Assembly: GCA_036564245.1 (NCBI GenBank)
Contig: DATCKU010000040.1
Location: forward strand, 1 to 64,000
Direction: 5' to 3'
DNA length: 64,000 bases
Source of the DNA: Thermasporomyces sp036564245
GTDB taxonomy: Bacteria > Actinomycetota > Actinomycetes > Propionibacteriales > Actinopolymorphaceae
Shown here: positions 1-8,264 of the stretch, piece after piece
How positions within the stretch are numbered: position 1 is the stretch's first letter
Layout of the letters: each line of letters begins with the position of its first letter
Made by a program: the position numbers and the translations under genes
Notes under the pieces: model-generated
The model's database searches: none
Seen by the model: the letters and a program-made list of their open reading frames with translations, nothing else
Told to the model about the DNA's origin: nothing

Positions 1-3
1 GGA

Positions 4-855
4 TTGAAGGTCGACGGCACGGGCGTCGATCTGATGGGCGGCGCCTCTGGTTCGGGCGTGTTTCGCGTCCAGATCGGCGGAGACGACGCGGTGCTGAAGG
101 TGACCAGTGCCGGCGAGTGGCAGGACAACGCCAGGCGAGAGCTCACCTTCTATCAGACGCTGGCCGAGCAGGTGCCCGTCGCGACGCCGAGGCTGCTTCG
201 GTACGCCGACAACGATCGGTTCACGGCGTTGGTGTTGTCAGCTCACGGATCGGTGCGGCCAGCACACCAGTGGGAGCGGTCGGCATGGTTGGAGGTGGCA
301 CGGCAACTCGCCGCGCTGCATTCGGTCCCGCCGCCTGATGGAGACCGCTGGACTGATCCGCCGGCACGCCGGCGACTTCCGTACCGACCAGCCCTCGACC
401 TCGCGTCGAGCTACTGGTGTGCGACCGAGGCCGCCGCGAGCGTCCGACCATTTCTCGACGAGCCAGAGCAGCTAGCCAGAGCGCTGCGAGCCATACCGGT
501 CTGCTTCGTCCACGGCGACTGCCACGTCGAGAACCTCCTGCGCGACGGTGAGCGGATCGTGTGGACCGACTGGCAGATGACAGGTGTCGGATGTTCCGCC
601 AGCGAGCTGGCGTTTCTGTGGTCCCGCGCCACTGCCGACGGAGCCGACGTCCCGTACGACGCGATGCTGCGGGAGTACCTCACCCACCGCCCCATCGAGC
701 CCGCGGTGATGCGACGCGCACTCCTCGCGGCGGAGATCGACATCCTGCTGTTCGATTGGCCGCGGTACGTCGCCCTTCTCAGTCAGCAGGCACGAGATCG
801 CCTCACCCGTCGGCTCTTTCACCTCATCGATGACTGGCACACACATTCGTGGTGA
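4..855 (+). CDS. APH/choline-kinase-like phosphotransferase family protein (5' end uncertain)
   Basis: This is a kinase of the aminoglycoside phosphotransferase/choline kinase fold, probably cytoplasmic. The N-terminal lobe has a glycine-rich segment (GGASGSGVFRV, about residues 13-23) followed by the ATP-site lysine in AVLKVT. The C-terminal lobe carries the Brenner motif VHGDCHVENLL (catalytic Asp) and the metal-binding TDWQ. The substrate cannot be told from sequence; many members act on small metabolites and not on antibiotics. The reading frame is open to the left edge, so the TTG start used here is provisional and the true start could lie outside the window; an internal ATG at position 37 is an alternative. 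Confidence 0.8.
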   Translation: MKVDGTGVDLMGGASGSGVFRVQIGGDDAVLKVTSAGEWQDNARRELTFYQTLAEQVPVATPRLLRYADNDRFTALVLSAHGSVRPAHQWERSAWLEVARQLAALHSVPPPDGDRWTDPPARRRLPYRPALDLASSYWCATEAAASVRPFLDEPEQLARALRAIPVCFVHGDCHVENLLRDGERIVWTDWQMTGVGCSASELAFLWSRATADGADVPYDAMLREYLTHRPIEPAVMRRALLAAEIDILLFDWPRYVALLSQQARDRLTRRLFHLIDDWHTHSW

Positions 856-917
856 GGCCAGCCCCTGCGGCGAGCGAGCGCCGGCCTCAACCTGGGCCGA
901 GCCTGAGCCGTGATGGT

Positions 918-935
918 TCACCGCGTCTGCGGTGA
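918..935 (+). terminator. short GC hairpin between two genes
   Basis: A perfect 7-bp stem (TCACCGC / GCGGTGA) with a 4-nt loop lies 60 nt after the kinase stop and 28 nt before the next start. There is no T-run, so it may be a weak terminator or simply a leader hairpin of the cyclase gene. Confidence 0.3.
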
Positions 936-962
936 CCTCGAACCGCGTGACCAGAGGAGTCG

Positions 963-1919
963 ATGATGACGGCAAACGGGCCCGTGCCCACGCGGGATGA
1001 CGTGCTCGGATACTTCGGCACGCTGTCGAACTGGGGGCGGTGGGGTGAGGACGACGAGCTCGGCACGCTGAACCACATCACGGACGACGTTCGGTTGGCG
1101 GCGGCGCGGGCCGTGCGTCATGGCAGGAGCGTGTCGTGTGCATGGGAGGTCGCCGTGCCGGCCGAGATGCAGCGGTCGACCACGACGTGCCCGTGTGCGG
1201 CCGACATGCCGGGAGCCGAAGGTATGCCGGCGCGATTCCACGCCGACCGGAGGTGGGGCTTCTCATCCGAGCAGGTGAGCTTCGGCTTCCACGGCAACAC
1301 CGTCACCCACATCGACTCGCCGTGCCACATCTTCTGGGACGGCACGATGTACAACGGACGGTCGCACTCGCTGGTCGATCCCGCGACGGGGTCGGCGTGG
1401 GCAGCCGTCACCGCGGCGGCGAACGGGATCGTCACCCGTGGCGTCCTGCTGGACGTGGCACGGGTCCGCGATGTGCCGTGGTTGGAGCCAGGGCAGGGTG
1501 TGTTTCCCGACGATCTCGAGGAGGCCGAGCGTCGCCAAGGCGTGCGGGTGCGCTCCGGCGATGCCGTACTCCTGCGGACCGGGTTTGGCCGGGCTCGGCA
1601 CGAGTCCGGTACGACGCCTGACGTCACGCAGGCCGGCTGGCACGCGGCCTGCCTGCCGTGGCTGTACCAGCGCGAGGTCGCGCTGATCGGTGCCGACACC
1701 CCTCAGGACGTCCAACCGTCGGGATACGAGAACGTCCTGATGCCGGTCCACGCTGTGGGCCTCGTCGCGATGGGTCTGTGGCTCCTCGACAACTGCGACC
1801 TGGAAGCGTGCGCGACGACTGCCGCCGAGCTCGGCCAGTGGGACTTCCACCTCGCAGTCGCACCGATCCGGTTCGCCGGCACGTCCGGCAGTCCGGTCAA
1901 CCCGATCGCGACCTTCTGA
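963..1919 (+). CDS. cyclase family protein (kynurenine formamidase-like metal hydrolase)
   Basis: The 318-aa protein belongs to the cyclase/kynurenine formamidase superfamily of metal-dependent amidohydrolases. The family metal-binding region is visible as HGNTVTHIDSPCHIFWDG (about residues 115-132), with the His/Asp/His ligands typical of HxGTHxDxPxH motifs. N-terminal WGRWGEDDELGTLN is the conserved opening of the long cyclase subgroup. AGAGGAG lies just before tandem ATGs at 963 and 966; spacing slightly favours the second ATG. Substrate unknown: members open or close rings on tryptophan metabolites, polyketides or other acids. It stands alone and faces the flavin reductase gene convergently. 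Confidence 0.85.
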   Translation: MMTANGPVPTRDDVLGYFGTLSNWGRWGEDDELGTLNHITDDVRLAAARAVRHGRSVSCAWEVAVPAEMQRSTTTCPCAADMPGAEGMPARFHADRRWGFSSEQVSFGFHGNTVTHIDSPCHIFWDGTMYNGRSHSLVDPATGSAWAAVTAAANGIVTRGVLLDVARVRDVPWLEPGQGVFPDDLEEAERRQGVRVRSGDAVLLRTGFGRARHESGTTPDVTQAGWHAACLPWLYQREVALIGADTPQDVQPSGYENVLMPVHAVGLVAMGLWLLDNCDLEACATTAAELGQWDFHLAVAPIRFAGTSGSPVNPIATF

Positions 1920-1975
1920 CGAGACGCACGATTGTCGCGTAGCCATGACAGAGGGGGAGACACACACACCGTTGC

Positions 1976-2620
1976 TCAGCCGCCAGCGCAGTGGGCGCCT
2001 CGGCGCGGCACGCCCCATCCTCGCGCCAGCCGGGATGGATGCAGGTTGCGTCCCTCCCCGTAGAACTCGAGAAACTTCATGATCAACGGATCCCACTTGT
2101 CGGGGTCGATGTATCGGGTCGAACCCGGCATGAGGAGGTCCTCCTCGAGGTGCACCCGGAGCACCTGGACGTCGACCGCCACGACACCAGAGTCCGGCTC
2201 GCCGAAAGGATGGATCCGGTTCACGGTCGCCTCGAGGTGAATGAGGCACTCCGCCACCCGTGGCGGGCAGACCTTGTCGGACGGGATCGGGCTCAGCCCA
2301 GCCGCCGTGAACTTGTCCGCCTCGTGCCGGTAACCCTTGGCCAGCTTGTGCTGCGGCACGGTTCGACTGCCGGTCAGCAGCGCGAGCCTGTCGACCGCCG
2401 ACACGATCGAGGGGTCCGCGAGGTTGAGGACGCATTCTCCTGTCCTGGCGAGGTTGTGTGTGGTCTGCGACGTCGCGTCGAGGCCGAGCATGGCCGACTG
2501 TCCCACCCAGAACGCCGAGGACATCGGCGCGAGGTTCGGCGAACCGTCCTCGTTGCACGTGCTGATCAGGACGACCGGGGTGCCGAAGTACAACACCCTG
2601 GGTTCGACGACGCGATGCAT
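1976..2620 (-). CDS. flavin reductase family protein
   Basis: This is a flavin reductase-like (FMN-binding split barrel) protein of 214 aa. The N-terminal half has the family pattern TPVVLISTCNEDGSPNLAPMS followed by the Asn/Cys-containing NLARTGECVLNL, as in two-component monooxygenase reductases and their relatives. The open frame extends to 2701, but the ATG at 2620 has a good GGAGG 10 nt upstream and places the domain correctly at the N-terminus. It probably transfers electrons from NAD(P)H to free or bound flavin; no monooxygenase partner is adjacent. The C-terminal 40 residues (LHPSRLARGWGVP onward) are unconserved-looking. Confidence 0.85.
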   Translation of the reverse strand: MHRVVEPRVLYFGTPVVLISTCNEDGSPNLAPMSSAFWVGQSAMLGLDATSQTTHNLARTGECVLNLADPSIVSAVDRLALLTGSRTVPQHKLAKGYRHEADKFTAAGLSPIPSDKVCPPRVAECLIHLEATVNRIHPFGEPDSGVVAVDVQVLRVHLEEDLLMPGSTRYIDPDKWDPLIMKFLEFYGEGRNLHPSRLARGWGVPRRGAHCAGG

Positions 2621-2745
2621 GGACCAAGACCTCCGGCCAGTTGCTGACTGTGGGGAATCCTCGCAACCCACCGGGTTCAGCGCTGGCGGAAATCGGACCA
2701 CACGTTCGACCTTCTGGGAGGTGACGTTCCACGCACGTTCAGCGA

Positions 2746-2947
2746 TCAGAGGAAGCTCAGCAGGATCATCACCGCAATGCCTGCGATGATGAACGCGACC
2801 GCGACGCAGCCGATCTCGAGGATGTCGCCTGCGGTGTCAGAGACCAGGCTCAGCGCCCACAGAACGATGAACGACAGCGATGAGGATGATGACGTCCACG
2901 TAGCCCCCAACTTTGTCGAGGGGCAGTATGCCGGAAGCCGGTTTCAT
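2746..2947 (-). pseudogene. possible small two-helix membrane protein, broken by a frameshift
   Basis: Read from ATG 2947, the frame gives MKPASGILPLDKVGGYVDVIILIAV and then stops at 2837 in unlikely sequence. Switching frame near 2870 continues with FIVLWALSLVSDTAGD and a second hydrophobic segment (GCVAVAFIIAGIAVMILLSFL), ending at TGA 2748-2746. Together this would be a 65-aa protein with two transmembrane helices. G/C third-position bias is good in the second half. It could equally be a 53-aa ORF starting at an internal TTG, or chance. No family recognised. The rest of 2621-3010 shows nothing else. Confidence 0.25.
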
Positions 2948-3010
2948 CCAGGTGTCATGATCTTGTAGTTCGTTCCGGGCGACGGCCGATGACGGGCAGA
3001 GCGCGGGCGT

Positions 3011-4582
3011 GTGGCCTTGGCCGGATGCATGCTGGCCAGCGTGGGCCAGGGAAACGACGACTACCGTGCGACGGGCGATGTCGTGGTCGGGGTCGACATC
3101 GGGACGACGGGTGCGAAGGCGGTCGTGCTCGACGCGGCCGGCACCGTCTGTGCGGAAGCTGGTGAGGAGTACCCCACGCGGTTCGTCGAGCCGAACGGTG
3201 CCGAGCAGGATCCGGAGGACTGGTGGGCGGCGACCGTGCGTTGTGTGCGTACGGCCCTCGTACGAGCGCAGATCCCAGCCACTCAGGTCGCCGCGGTCGG
3301 CATCAGCAGCCAGGCTCCCAGCATCGTCGTCCTCGGTGCCGACGGGGAGCCGGTGTGTCCCGCACTGCTGTGGCTCGACCGACGCGGCCAGCCTGCGTGT
3401 GCCGCGCGTCGCCACGACAACGACCTCGTGGTCGCGGCCACGGGCAACCGGCTCGATGCGTACTTCGCTGCCCCCAAGCTGACCTGGCTGCTCGAGGCCG
3501 AGCCGCACGTGCGTGACGCCGGAAAGGCTGTGGTGATGGCGAATGGGTACGTCGTCCGCAAGCTCACCGGCGTCACCGTCTGCGACACCGGACACGCGGG
3601 ACTGACGCTGCTCGCCGATCTGGACACCGGCACGTGGTCGTACGACCTTGCCGAGCTGTGGGGCATCCCACCGGAATGGCTGCCGCCGACCGAGTCGCCC
3701 ACCACGGTCGTGGGCCGGGTGAGTGGTGAGGCGAGCCGCATGACCGGCTTGCTCACCGGTACGCCGGTCGTGGCCGGCGTGGTCGACGGAGCGGCGGCGA
3801 GTCTGGAGGCCGGGCTGGCCCAGCATGGCGACGTGTGTGAGATGACCGGACAGTCGACGGTCGTCAATGCCGCGGTCGACGCGGGTCGGCTCCGCCGAGA
3901 CGCGCTGGGCACGTTGAGCGTGCTGCCGCACCCACTTCCAGGGCTGCACATCGTGTACGGCTCGATGGTGGCGACGGGTGGCATCCTGCGCTGGTTCCGC
4001 GACGAGTTCGGCGGCGCCTTCGACGAGCTCGACGCGCTCGCCGGAACGGCCGAGCCGGGCAGCGGAGGACTGCTCCTGCTGCCGTACTTCCTCGGCGAGC
4101 GGTCCCCGATCTGGGACCCGGATGCACGCGGGGCACTTGTCGGCCTGTCGATGGCGACGACGCGAGCGGACGTGGTGCGGGCCATCTTCGAGGGGACGGC
4201 GTACGGGTTGGCCCACAATCTCGAGGAGCTCGACAAGGTGGGCGTACGACCGGCGGTCCTGCGTGTGCTCGGCGGGGGAGCGAAGGGGACGACGTGGAAC
4301 CAGATCAAGGCCGACGTCACCGCGCTTCCCGTCGTGATTCCTGACCAGGCGAGGGGAGCCCCGGTCGGTGCCGGTCTCGTGGCCGCCGCGGGGGTCAAGC
4401 TGATTCCCGACCTGGGCAGCGAGGTGCGCCGGCGTGGTGAGTGGACGCAACGGCTCGAGCCCGACCCGGCACGCCATGAGACGTATCGGCGGTACGTCGA
4501 GGCGTATCGCGAGCTCTACCCGGCGCTACGTCGTACGTACGAACGACTGGCCGATCTTCGTCGCCACTCAGTTGCACCATAA
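3011..4582 (+). CDS. FGGY-family carbohydrate kinase (xylulokinase/gluconokinase-like)
   Basis: This is a cytoplasmic ATP-dependent sugar kinase of about 500 residues with the two-domain actin-like fold. The phosphate-1 motif GVDIGTTGAKA sits near residues 27-37. The FGGY C-terminal region has the ATP-binding GGGAKGTTWNQIKAD signature near residue 420. Family members phosphorylate pentuloses, gluconate, glycerol or related polyols; the exact substrate is not readable here, although length and motifs favour the xylulokinase/gluconokinase side. The first 20 residues precede the fold and the start is uncertain: GTG 3011 is used, with ATG 3029 and GTG 3041 or 3083 possible. It ends 9 nt before the channel gene, which suggests cotranscription. 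Confidence 0.85.
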   Translation: MALAGCMLASVGQGNDDYRATGDVVVGVDIGTTGAKAVVLDAAGTVCAEAGEEYPTRFVEPNGAEQDPEDWWAATVRCVRTALVRAQIPATQVAAVGISSQAPSIVVLGADGEPVCPALLWLDRRGQPACAARRHDNDLVVAATGNRLDAYFAAPKLTWLLEAEPHVRDAGKAVVMANGYVVRKLTGVTVCDTGHAGLTLLADLDTGTWSYDLAELWGIPPEWLPPTESPTTVVGRVSGEASRMTGLLTGTPVVAGVVDGAAASLEAGLAQHGDVCEMTGQSTVVNAAVDAGRLRRDALGTLSVLPHPLPGLHIVYGSMVATGGILRWFRDEFGGAFDELDALAGTAEPGSGGLLLLPYFLGERSPIWDPDARGALVGLSMATTRADVVRAIFEGTAYGLAHNLEELDKVGVRPAVLRVLGGGAKGTTWNQIKADVTALPVVIPDQARGAPVGAGLVAAAGVKLIPDLGSEVRRRGEWTQRLEPDPARHETYRRYVEAYRELYPALRRTYERLADLRRHSVAP

Positions 4583-4591
4583 GATCGGCAC

Positions 4592-6264
4592 GTGCCCACA
4601 CCGGACGGCGGCGAGACCGCAGCGACGAGTGGGCACTACGTCGTGTGCGGCTCGGACAGCACGACGATCCGCATCGTGCAAGAGCTCCGCAACGTCGGAG
4701 CGCCGGTGACCGTGATCGTGCCGGATTCCGACGCCGATCGGGCCCACGAGATGGCCGAGTGCGGGGCACGACTGGTCGTCGCTCCACGGCTCAACGAGAA
4801 CGCCCTGCGCGAGGCCGGAGTGCCCACCGCCCAGGCGATCGCCTTCGTGATGCCGGACGATCTGGGCAACGTTCATGCCGCGCTCACCGCGGAAGAGCTC
4901 AACCCGGACATCCGGATGGTCGTGCACGTCGTCAACCCGCGACTGGGGGAGTTCCTCGACGGACTGCTCGCCCATTGCACCGTGCTGAGTGCCGCCTCCA
5001 TGGCTGCGCCGGAGTTCGTGACCGCTGCTCTGGAGGAGTCGGAGGTCCAGTCGATCACCTTCCCGGGCGGACCGTCGCTGCCGGGCCGGCCGAGCTGCTC
5101 GCCGATCCGCCGCTCGCCGGCCTTGCGCGCACCCGTCCGGGCGGGCAGGTCGAGCTCCTGCCTGACGGCCGCGCCGACATCGTGCTCGCGGAACGAGTAC
5201 GACGCCTCCCACGTCGGGTGCATCCCCGGCTCGACGACTTCCTCACCGACCTGCAACGAATCTTCGACGCTCGGCTCCGCATGGTGGGCCTGGTGCTCGT
5301 GGCCGTCACGCTGGTCTGCACGGCGGTGATCCACTACTGGCCGGGTGGTCGCGACTTCAACTGGCAGGACTCGCTCTACTACGCCGTGGCGATCGTGACC
5401 CTGACCGGGTTCGACGACATCCCGGTGATGAACACGTCGGCCTGGGTACGCCTGCTCGGCGTCGGGGTCCAGCTACTCGGCCTGATCATGGTCTCGCTGG
5501 TGACGGCGGCGATCGTGGACGCGTTCATCGGGGCGTCGCTCGCCCGGTCCTTCGGCGGGCTGCGCGGCAAGCCCCGCGGGCACGTCGTGGTGTGTGGTCT
5601 GGGCACGGTGGGCACCAGGGTCGCCGAGCTGTTGCACAACAGAGGCTTCAACGTGGTGGCGGTGGAGGGCGATCCGGACAAGCCCGGCGTACGAACCGCG
5701 CGTGCGTTGCGCATCCCTGTGCTGATCGGCGACGCGAGCCAGGACGTCGTGTTGTACGAGGCGCGACTCCATCGCTGCCGAGCCCTGCTCGCCCTGACCA
5801 ACAACGATGTCGCGAACCTGCAGGCCGGTCTCTACGCGAGAGAGCGCAACCCGGATGCGCGCATCGTGCTGCGCCTGTTCGACCACGAGTTCGCCGCACG
5901 GGTGCAGAGTCGGTTGGGGCTCGGCACGACGCGAAGCGTGTCGATGCTTGCGGCTCCGGCGTTCGTCGACGCGCTGCTGCAACGCCGGGTGGAAGCGACG
6001 GTCGCAGTGGGTCGGCGGGTGCTGATGGTGACCGAGGTGACGGTCGAGCCGGGCGCTCCGATCGAGGGCGGGCTGCTCGGTGATCTGGTCGAGCCGGGGA
6101 TGGTGAGAGTTCTGGCGTACCGGACGCTCACCAGTCCATGGACGTGGGATCCGCCGTACGCCGCGCGGGTACGACGCGGCGACCGGATTGCGCTCGTGAC
6201 CTCGAGGTCTGGTCTCGCCCGGGTGTTGGACGCAACCAAGGCGACGGTCGTGTCGTCGCGGTAG
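4592..6264 (+). pseudogene. TrkA-N/ion-channel/TrkA-N protein, interrupted by a frameshift
   Basis: Two overlapping frames together encode one protein. The first part (GTG 4592 to about 5085) is an N-terminal NAD-binding RCK/TrkA-N-like domain beginning HYVVCGSDSTT. The second (from about 5085 to 6264) continues with a linker, a membrane helix (MVGLVLVAVTLVCTAVIHYW), a pore-loop-like YYAVAIVTLTGFDD, another helix and a second TrkA-N domain with a proper CGLGTVGTRVAEL nucleotide fold plus TrkA-C. This is the layout of actinobacterial two-RCK potassium-channel-like proteins. The frame change is equivalent to one lost base between about 5060 and 5100. It could be a real lesion, an assembly error, or less likely recoding. 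The filter TLTGFDD deviates from TVGYGD. Confidence 0.75.
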
Positions 6265-6306
6265 CCCTCGGTGTCCCGAGCACCGGTCGAGCGATCTGGC
6301 GGGCGG

Positions 6307-7035
6307 TCAGGCGCCTTGCGGTTCGGGGGCGTCGCTTGCCGGGAACCGCTTCATGAAGCGTTCGATGGCCTCGCCGCTCACCTTCTCGGCGTACTGCCGG
6401 TGCCCGTTCGTCCTCGACCAGTGTGTGAAGGCGAGGTGCTTGCCGGCGGGGAACTTGCCCTCGTCACGTTTCCAGGGCGCCACGAGGAACTTCTTCGTGT
6501 TGTACTCCTCGAGGTTCGTAGGAGCGCGTCCTTCGAACCGGCGCGCGATGTCTTTGAGGATCTGCAGCTGCTCGGAGTCCTTGGCGATCGTCTCGTCGTA
6601 CCACACGATCGTGTAGCCGTGCTCGAGGTTGTGGACGAGCGTCTCGAGCGGCGGTCGATCTTGCGGCGTGTAGAACTTGCGCTCGAACGACGCGGGCTGC
6701 GCCCAGTGCGGTCCCGAGCTGGGTGGCGTGGTCTTGTAGTCGATGCTCTGGCCGAAGTCGACGTGGTCGTTGATGCCGGCTCCGCTGTCGTTGAAGATCT
6801 TGCTGAGACCTGCCTCGGAGGCAGGGACGCCGAAGGCCGACATCGGCTTGCGTGCCGGGTTCGTGATCCAGTTCTTGACCGGAACGAATGCGGCCGCGCC
6901 GATGATGACGAGGCTCAGGAGCACGGCGGCGGAGATGATGATCGCCGTACGTCTGCGTTCGGCCCGCTGCTGCTCACGGCGCATCTGCTCGACGCGTTCC
7001 CGCCGGGTGGCGGCCGCTTGTCTACGCTTTGCCAC
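6307..7035 (-). CDS. DUF3105 membrane-anchored protein
   Basis: The 242-aa protein has a short Arg-rich cytoplasmic tail (residues 1-30), one transmembrane helix (about 31-51) and an extracytoplasmic DUF3105 domain. The domain shows its usual conserved blocks: TTPPSSGPHWAQP, LVHNLEHGYTIVWY and AFTHWSR. The conserved His residues suggest metal or ligand binding, but the function of DUF3105 is not established. The GTG start at 7035 has AAGGA 8 nt upstream; the upstream open frame to 8223 is antisense to alkA and is not coding. It is divergent from the DNA glycosylase gene. Confidence 0.85.
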   Translation of the reverse strand: MAKRRQAAATRRERVEQMRREQQRAERRRTAIIISAAVLLSLVIIGAAAFVPVKNWITNPARKPMSAFGVPASEAGLSKIFNDSGAGINDHVDFGQSIDYKTTPPSSGPHWAQPASFERKFYTPQDRPPLETLVHNLEHGYTIVWYDETIAKDSEQLQILKDIARRFEGRAPTNLEEYNTKKFLVAPWKRDEGKFPAGKHLAFTHWSRTNGHRQYAEKVSGEAIERFMKRFPASDAPEPQGA

Positions 7036-7269
7036 GTTCGCCGTCCTTATGCCGTACGCCGGCCGCGCGCCTACCGGATCTTTCGGGCAGGTCGACCGGA
7101 GTGCTGGATCACGGAGTAGGAGTGTACGTATCCGAGCTGGGTTCCCCGCGGGCCGGGCACTCGTCGCAACCGCGGGATCACCATCGAAAGACACCCGCTT
7201 GACGACACGACTGGGCGCCGCCTGCCGGCCGTGGTGGTCCGAATCGCTGGGTAGGCAAGACTTGGGGAC

Positions 7270-8220
7270 GTGAGTCTCGCAACCGCCCAAACCGGTGGCG
7301 TCCGTACGTCCGAGCGCAGCCGGACAGTGCGCACCGACCGGCCGATCGACCCGGCCCTCACGCTCTCCGGATTGCGGCGGGGTGCCGGTGATCCAGTCCA
7401 ACGGCGTACACCCGACGGAGCGATCTGGCGGGGTACGCGGACACCGGATGGACCGGGGACGATCCGGATCGTCGCGGACCCGACCGCGGGTGCGGTTCGG
7501 GCCTCGGCGTGGGGGCCCGGCGCCGAGTGGCTTCTCGAGAGATTCCCTGCCTTGGTGGGTGCGTACGACGATCCCAGCGGGTTCGAGCCGGGGTTGCCAC
7601 TCCTCGAACGGCTCGCCAAACGGTTCGCCGGCTGGCGGGTCTGTCGTACGGAACGAGTCTTCGAGGCGACGCTCGCGGCCGTGCTGGAGCAGAAGGTGAC
7701 CGGCGCCGAGGCCTGGCGTTCGTGGCGGGAGCTCGTCTGGCGGTTCGGCGAGCGCGCTCCCGGACCGGTGCCGGTGTCGCTGTGGGTTCCGCCAGACGCT
7801 GCCACACTTGCGGAACTGCCGTCCTGGGAGTGGCACCGGGCAGGCGTGACGCCGCAACGCGCCCAGACCATCGTGCGATGTGCCCGGGTGGCAGCGTCGC
7901 TCGAGCGAACACTGACTCTTGCTCCTGCCGAGGTCGAGCGCCGCTTCCGCAGCATCCCTGGCATCGGACCATGGACCGTCGCCGAGGTCCTGCAACGCGC
8001 GCACGGATGTGCCGACGCGGTGTCGGTCGGCGACTACCACCTGGCGAAGGCGGTCGGCTGGGCGTTGGAGGGTCGCCCGTACGACGACGAGACGATGCTT
8101 GCCGTCCTCGCGCGGTGGAAAGGGCACCGCTACCGCGTGACCCGGCTGATCGAGCTCGCCGGCATCATGCCGCCCCGACGCGGACCGCGACTGCCTCCAC
8201 GGGACTATCGCGCCATCTAG
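7270..8220 (+). CDS. DNA-3-methyladenine glycosylase 2 family protein (AlkA-type, HhH-GPD)
   Basis: This base-excision repair glycosylase removes alkylated bases such as 3-methyladenine. The 316-aa sequence has an N-terminal AlkA-N-like region and then the HhH-GPD core. VLEQKVTGAEAW starts the helical domain, the helix-hairpin-helix is SIPGIGPWTVAEVL (about residues 228-241), and the catalytic Asp is in VGDYHLAK (Asp255). It has no cysteine cluster, consistent with AlkA rather than the Nth/MutY branch. The GTG start is supported by the frame beginning there and by divergent DUF3105 upstream. Confidence 0.88.
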   Translation: MSLATAQTGGVRTSERSRTVRTDRPIDPALTLSGLRRGAGDPVQRRTPDGAIWRGTRTPDGPGTIRIVADPTAGAVRASAWGPGAEWLLERFPALVGAYDDPSGFEPGLPLLERLAKRFAGWRVCRTERVFEATLAAVLEQKVTGAEAWRSWRELVWRFGERAPGPVPVSLWVPPDAATLAELPSWEWHRAGVTPQRAQTIVRCARVAASLERTLTLAPAEVERRFRSIPGIGPWTVAEVLQRAHGCADAVSVGDYHLAKAVGWALEGRPYDDETMLAVLARWKGHRYRVTRLIELAGIMPPRRGPRLPPRDYRAI

Positions 8221-8264
8221 CACGTTCCGACGGCAGCCGGCGCGCTCTGCTTCCGCACCGACAA

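Noticed and set aside
4..855. Aminoglycoside resistance gene
   Set aside because: Only the general APH fold is visible; no feature specific to a characterised resistance enzyme, so resistance is not claimed.
2837..4477. 546-aa minus-strand open frame
   Set aside because: Mostly antisense to the FGGY kinase; only its last 36 codons (2840-2947) might be real and are treated as a separate small-protein candidate.
5059..5110. Programmed -1 frameshift site in the channel gene
   Set aside because: The direction of the shift would fit, but I see no X-XXY-YYZ slippery heptamer and no obvious downstream pseudoknot; indel or assembly error is more likely.
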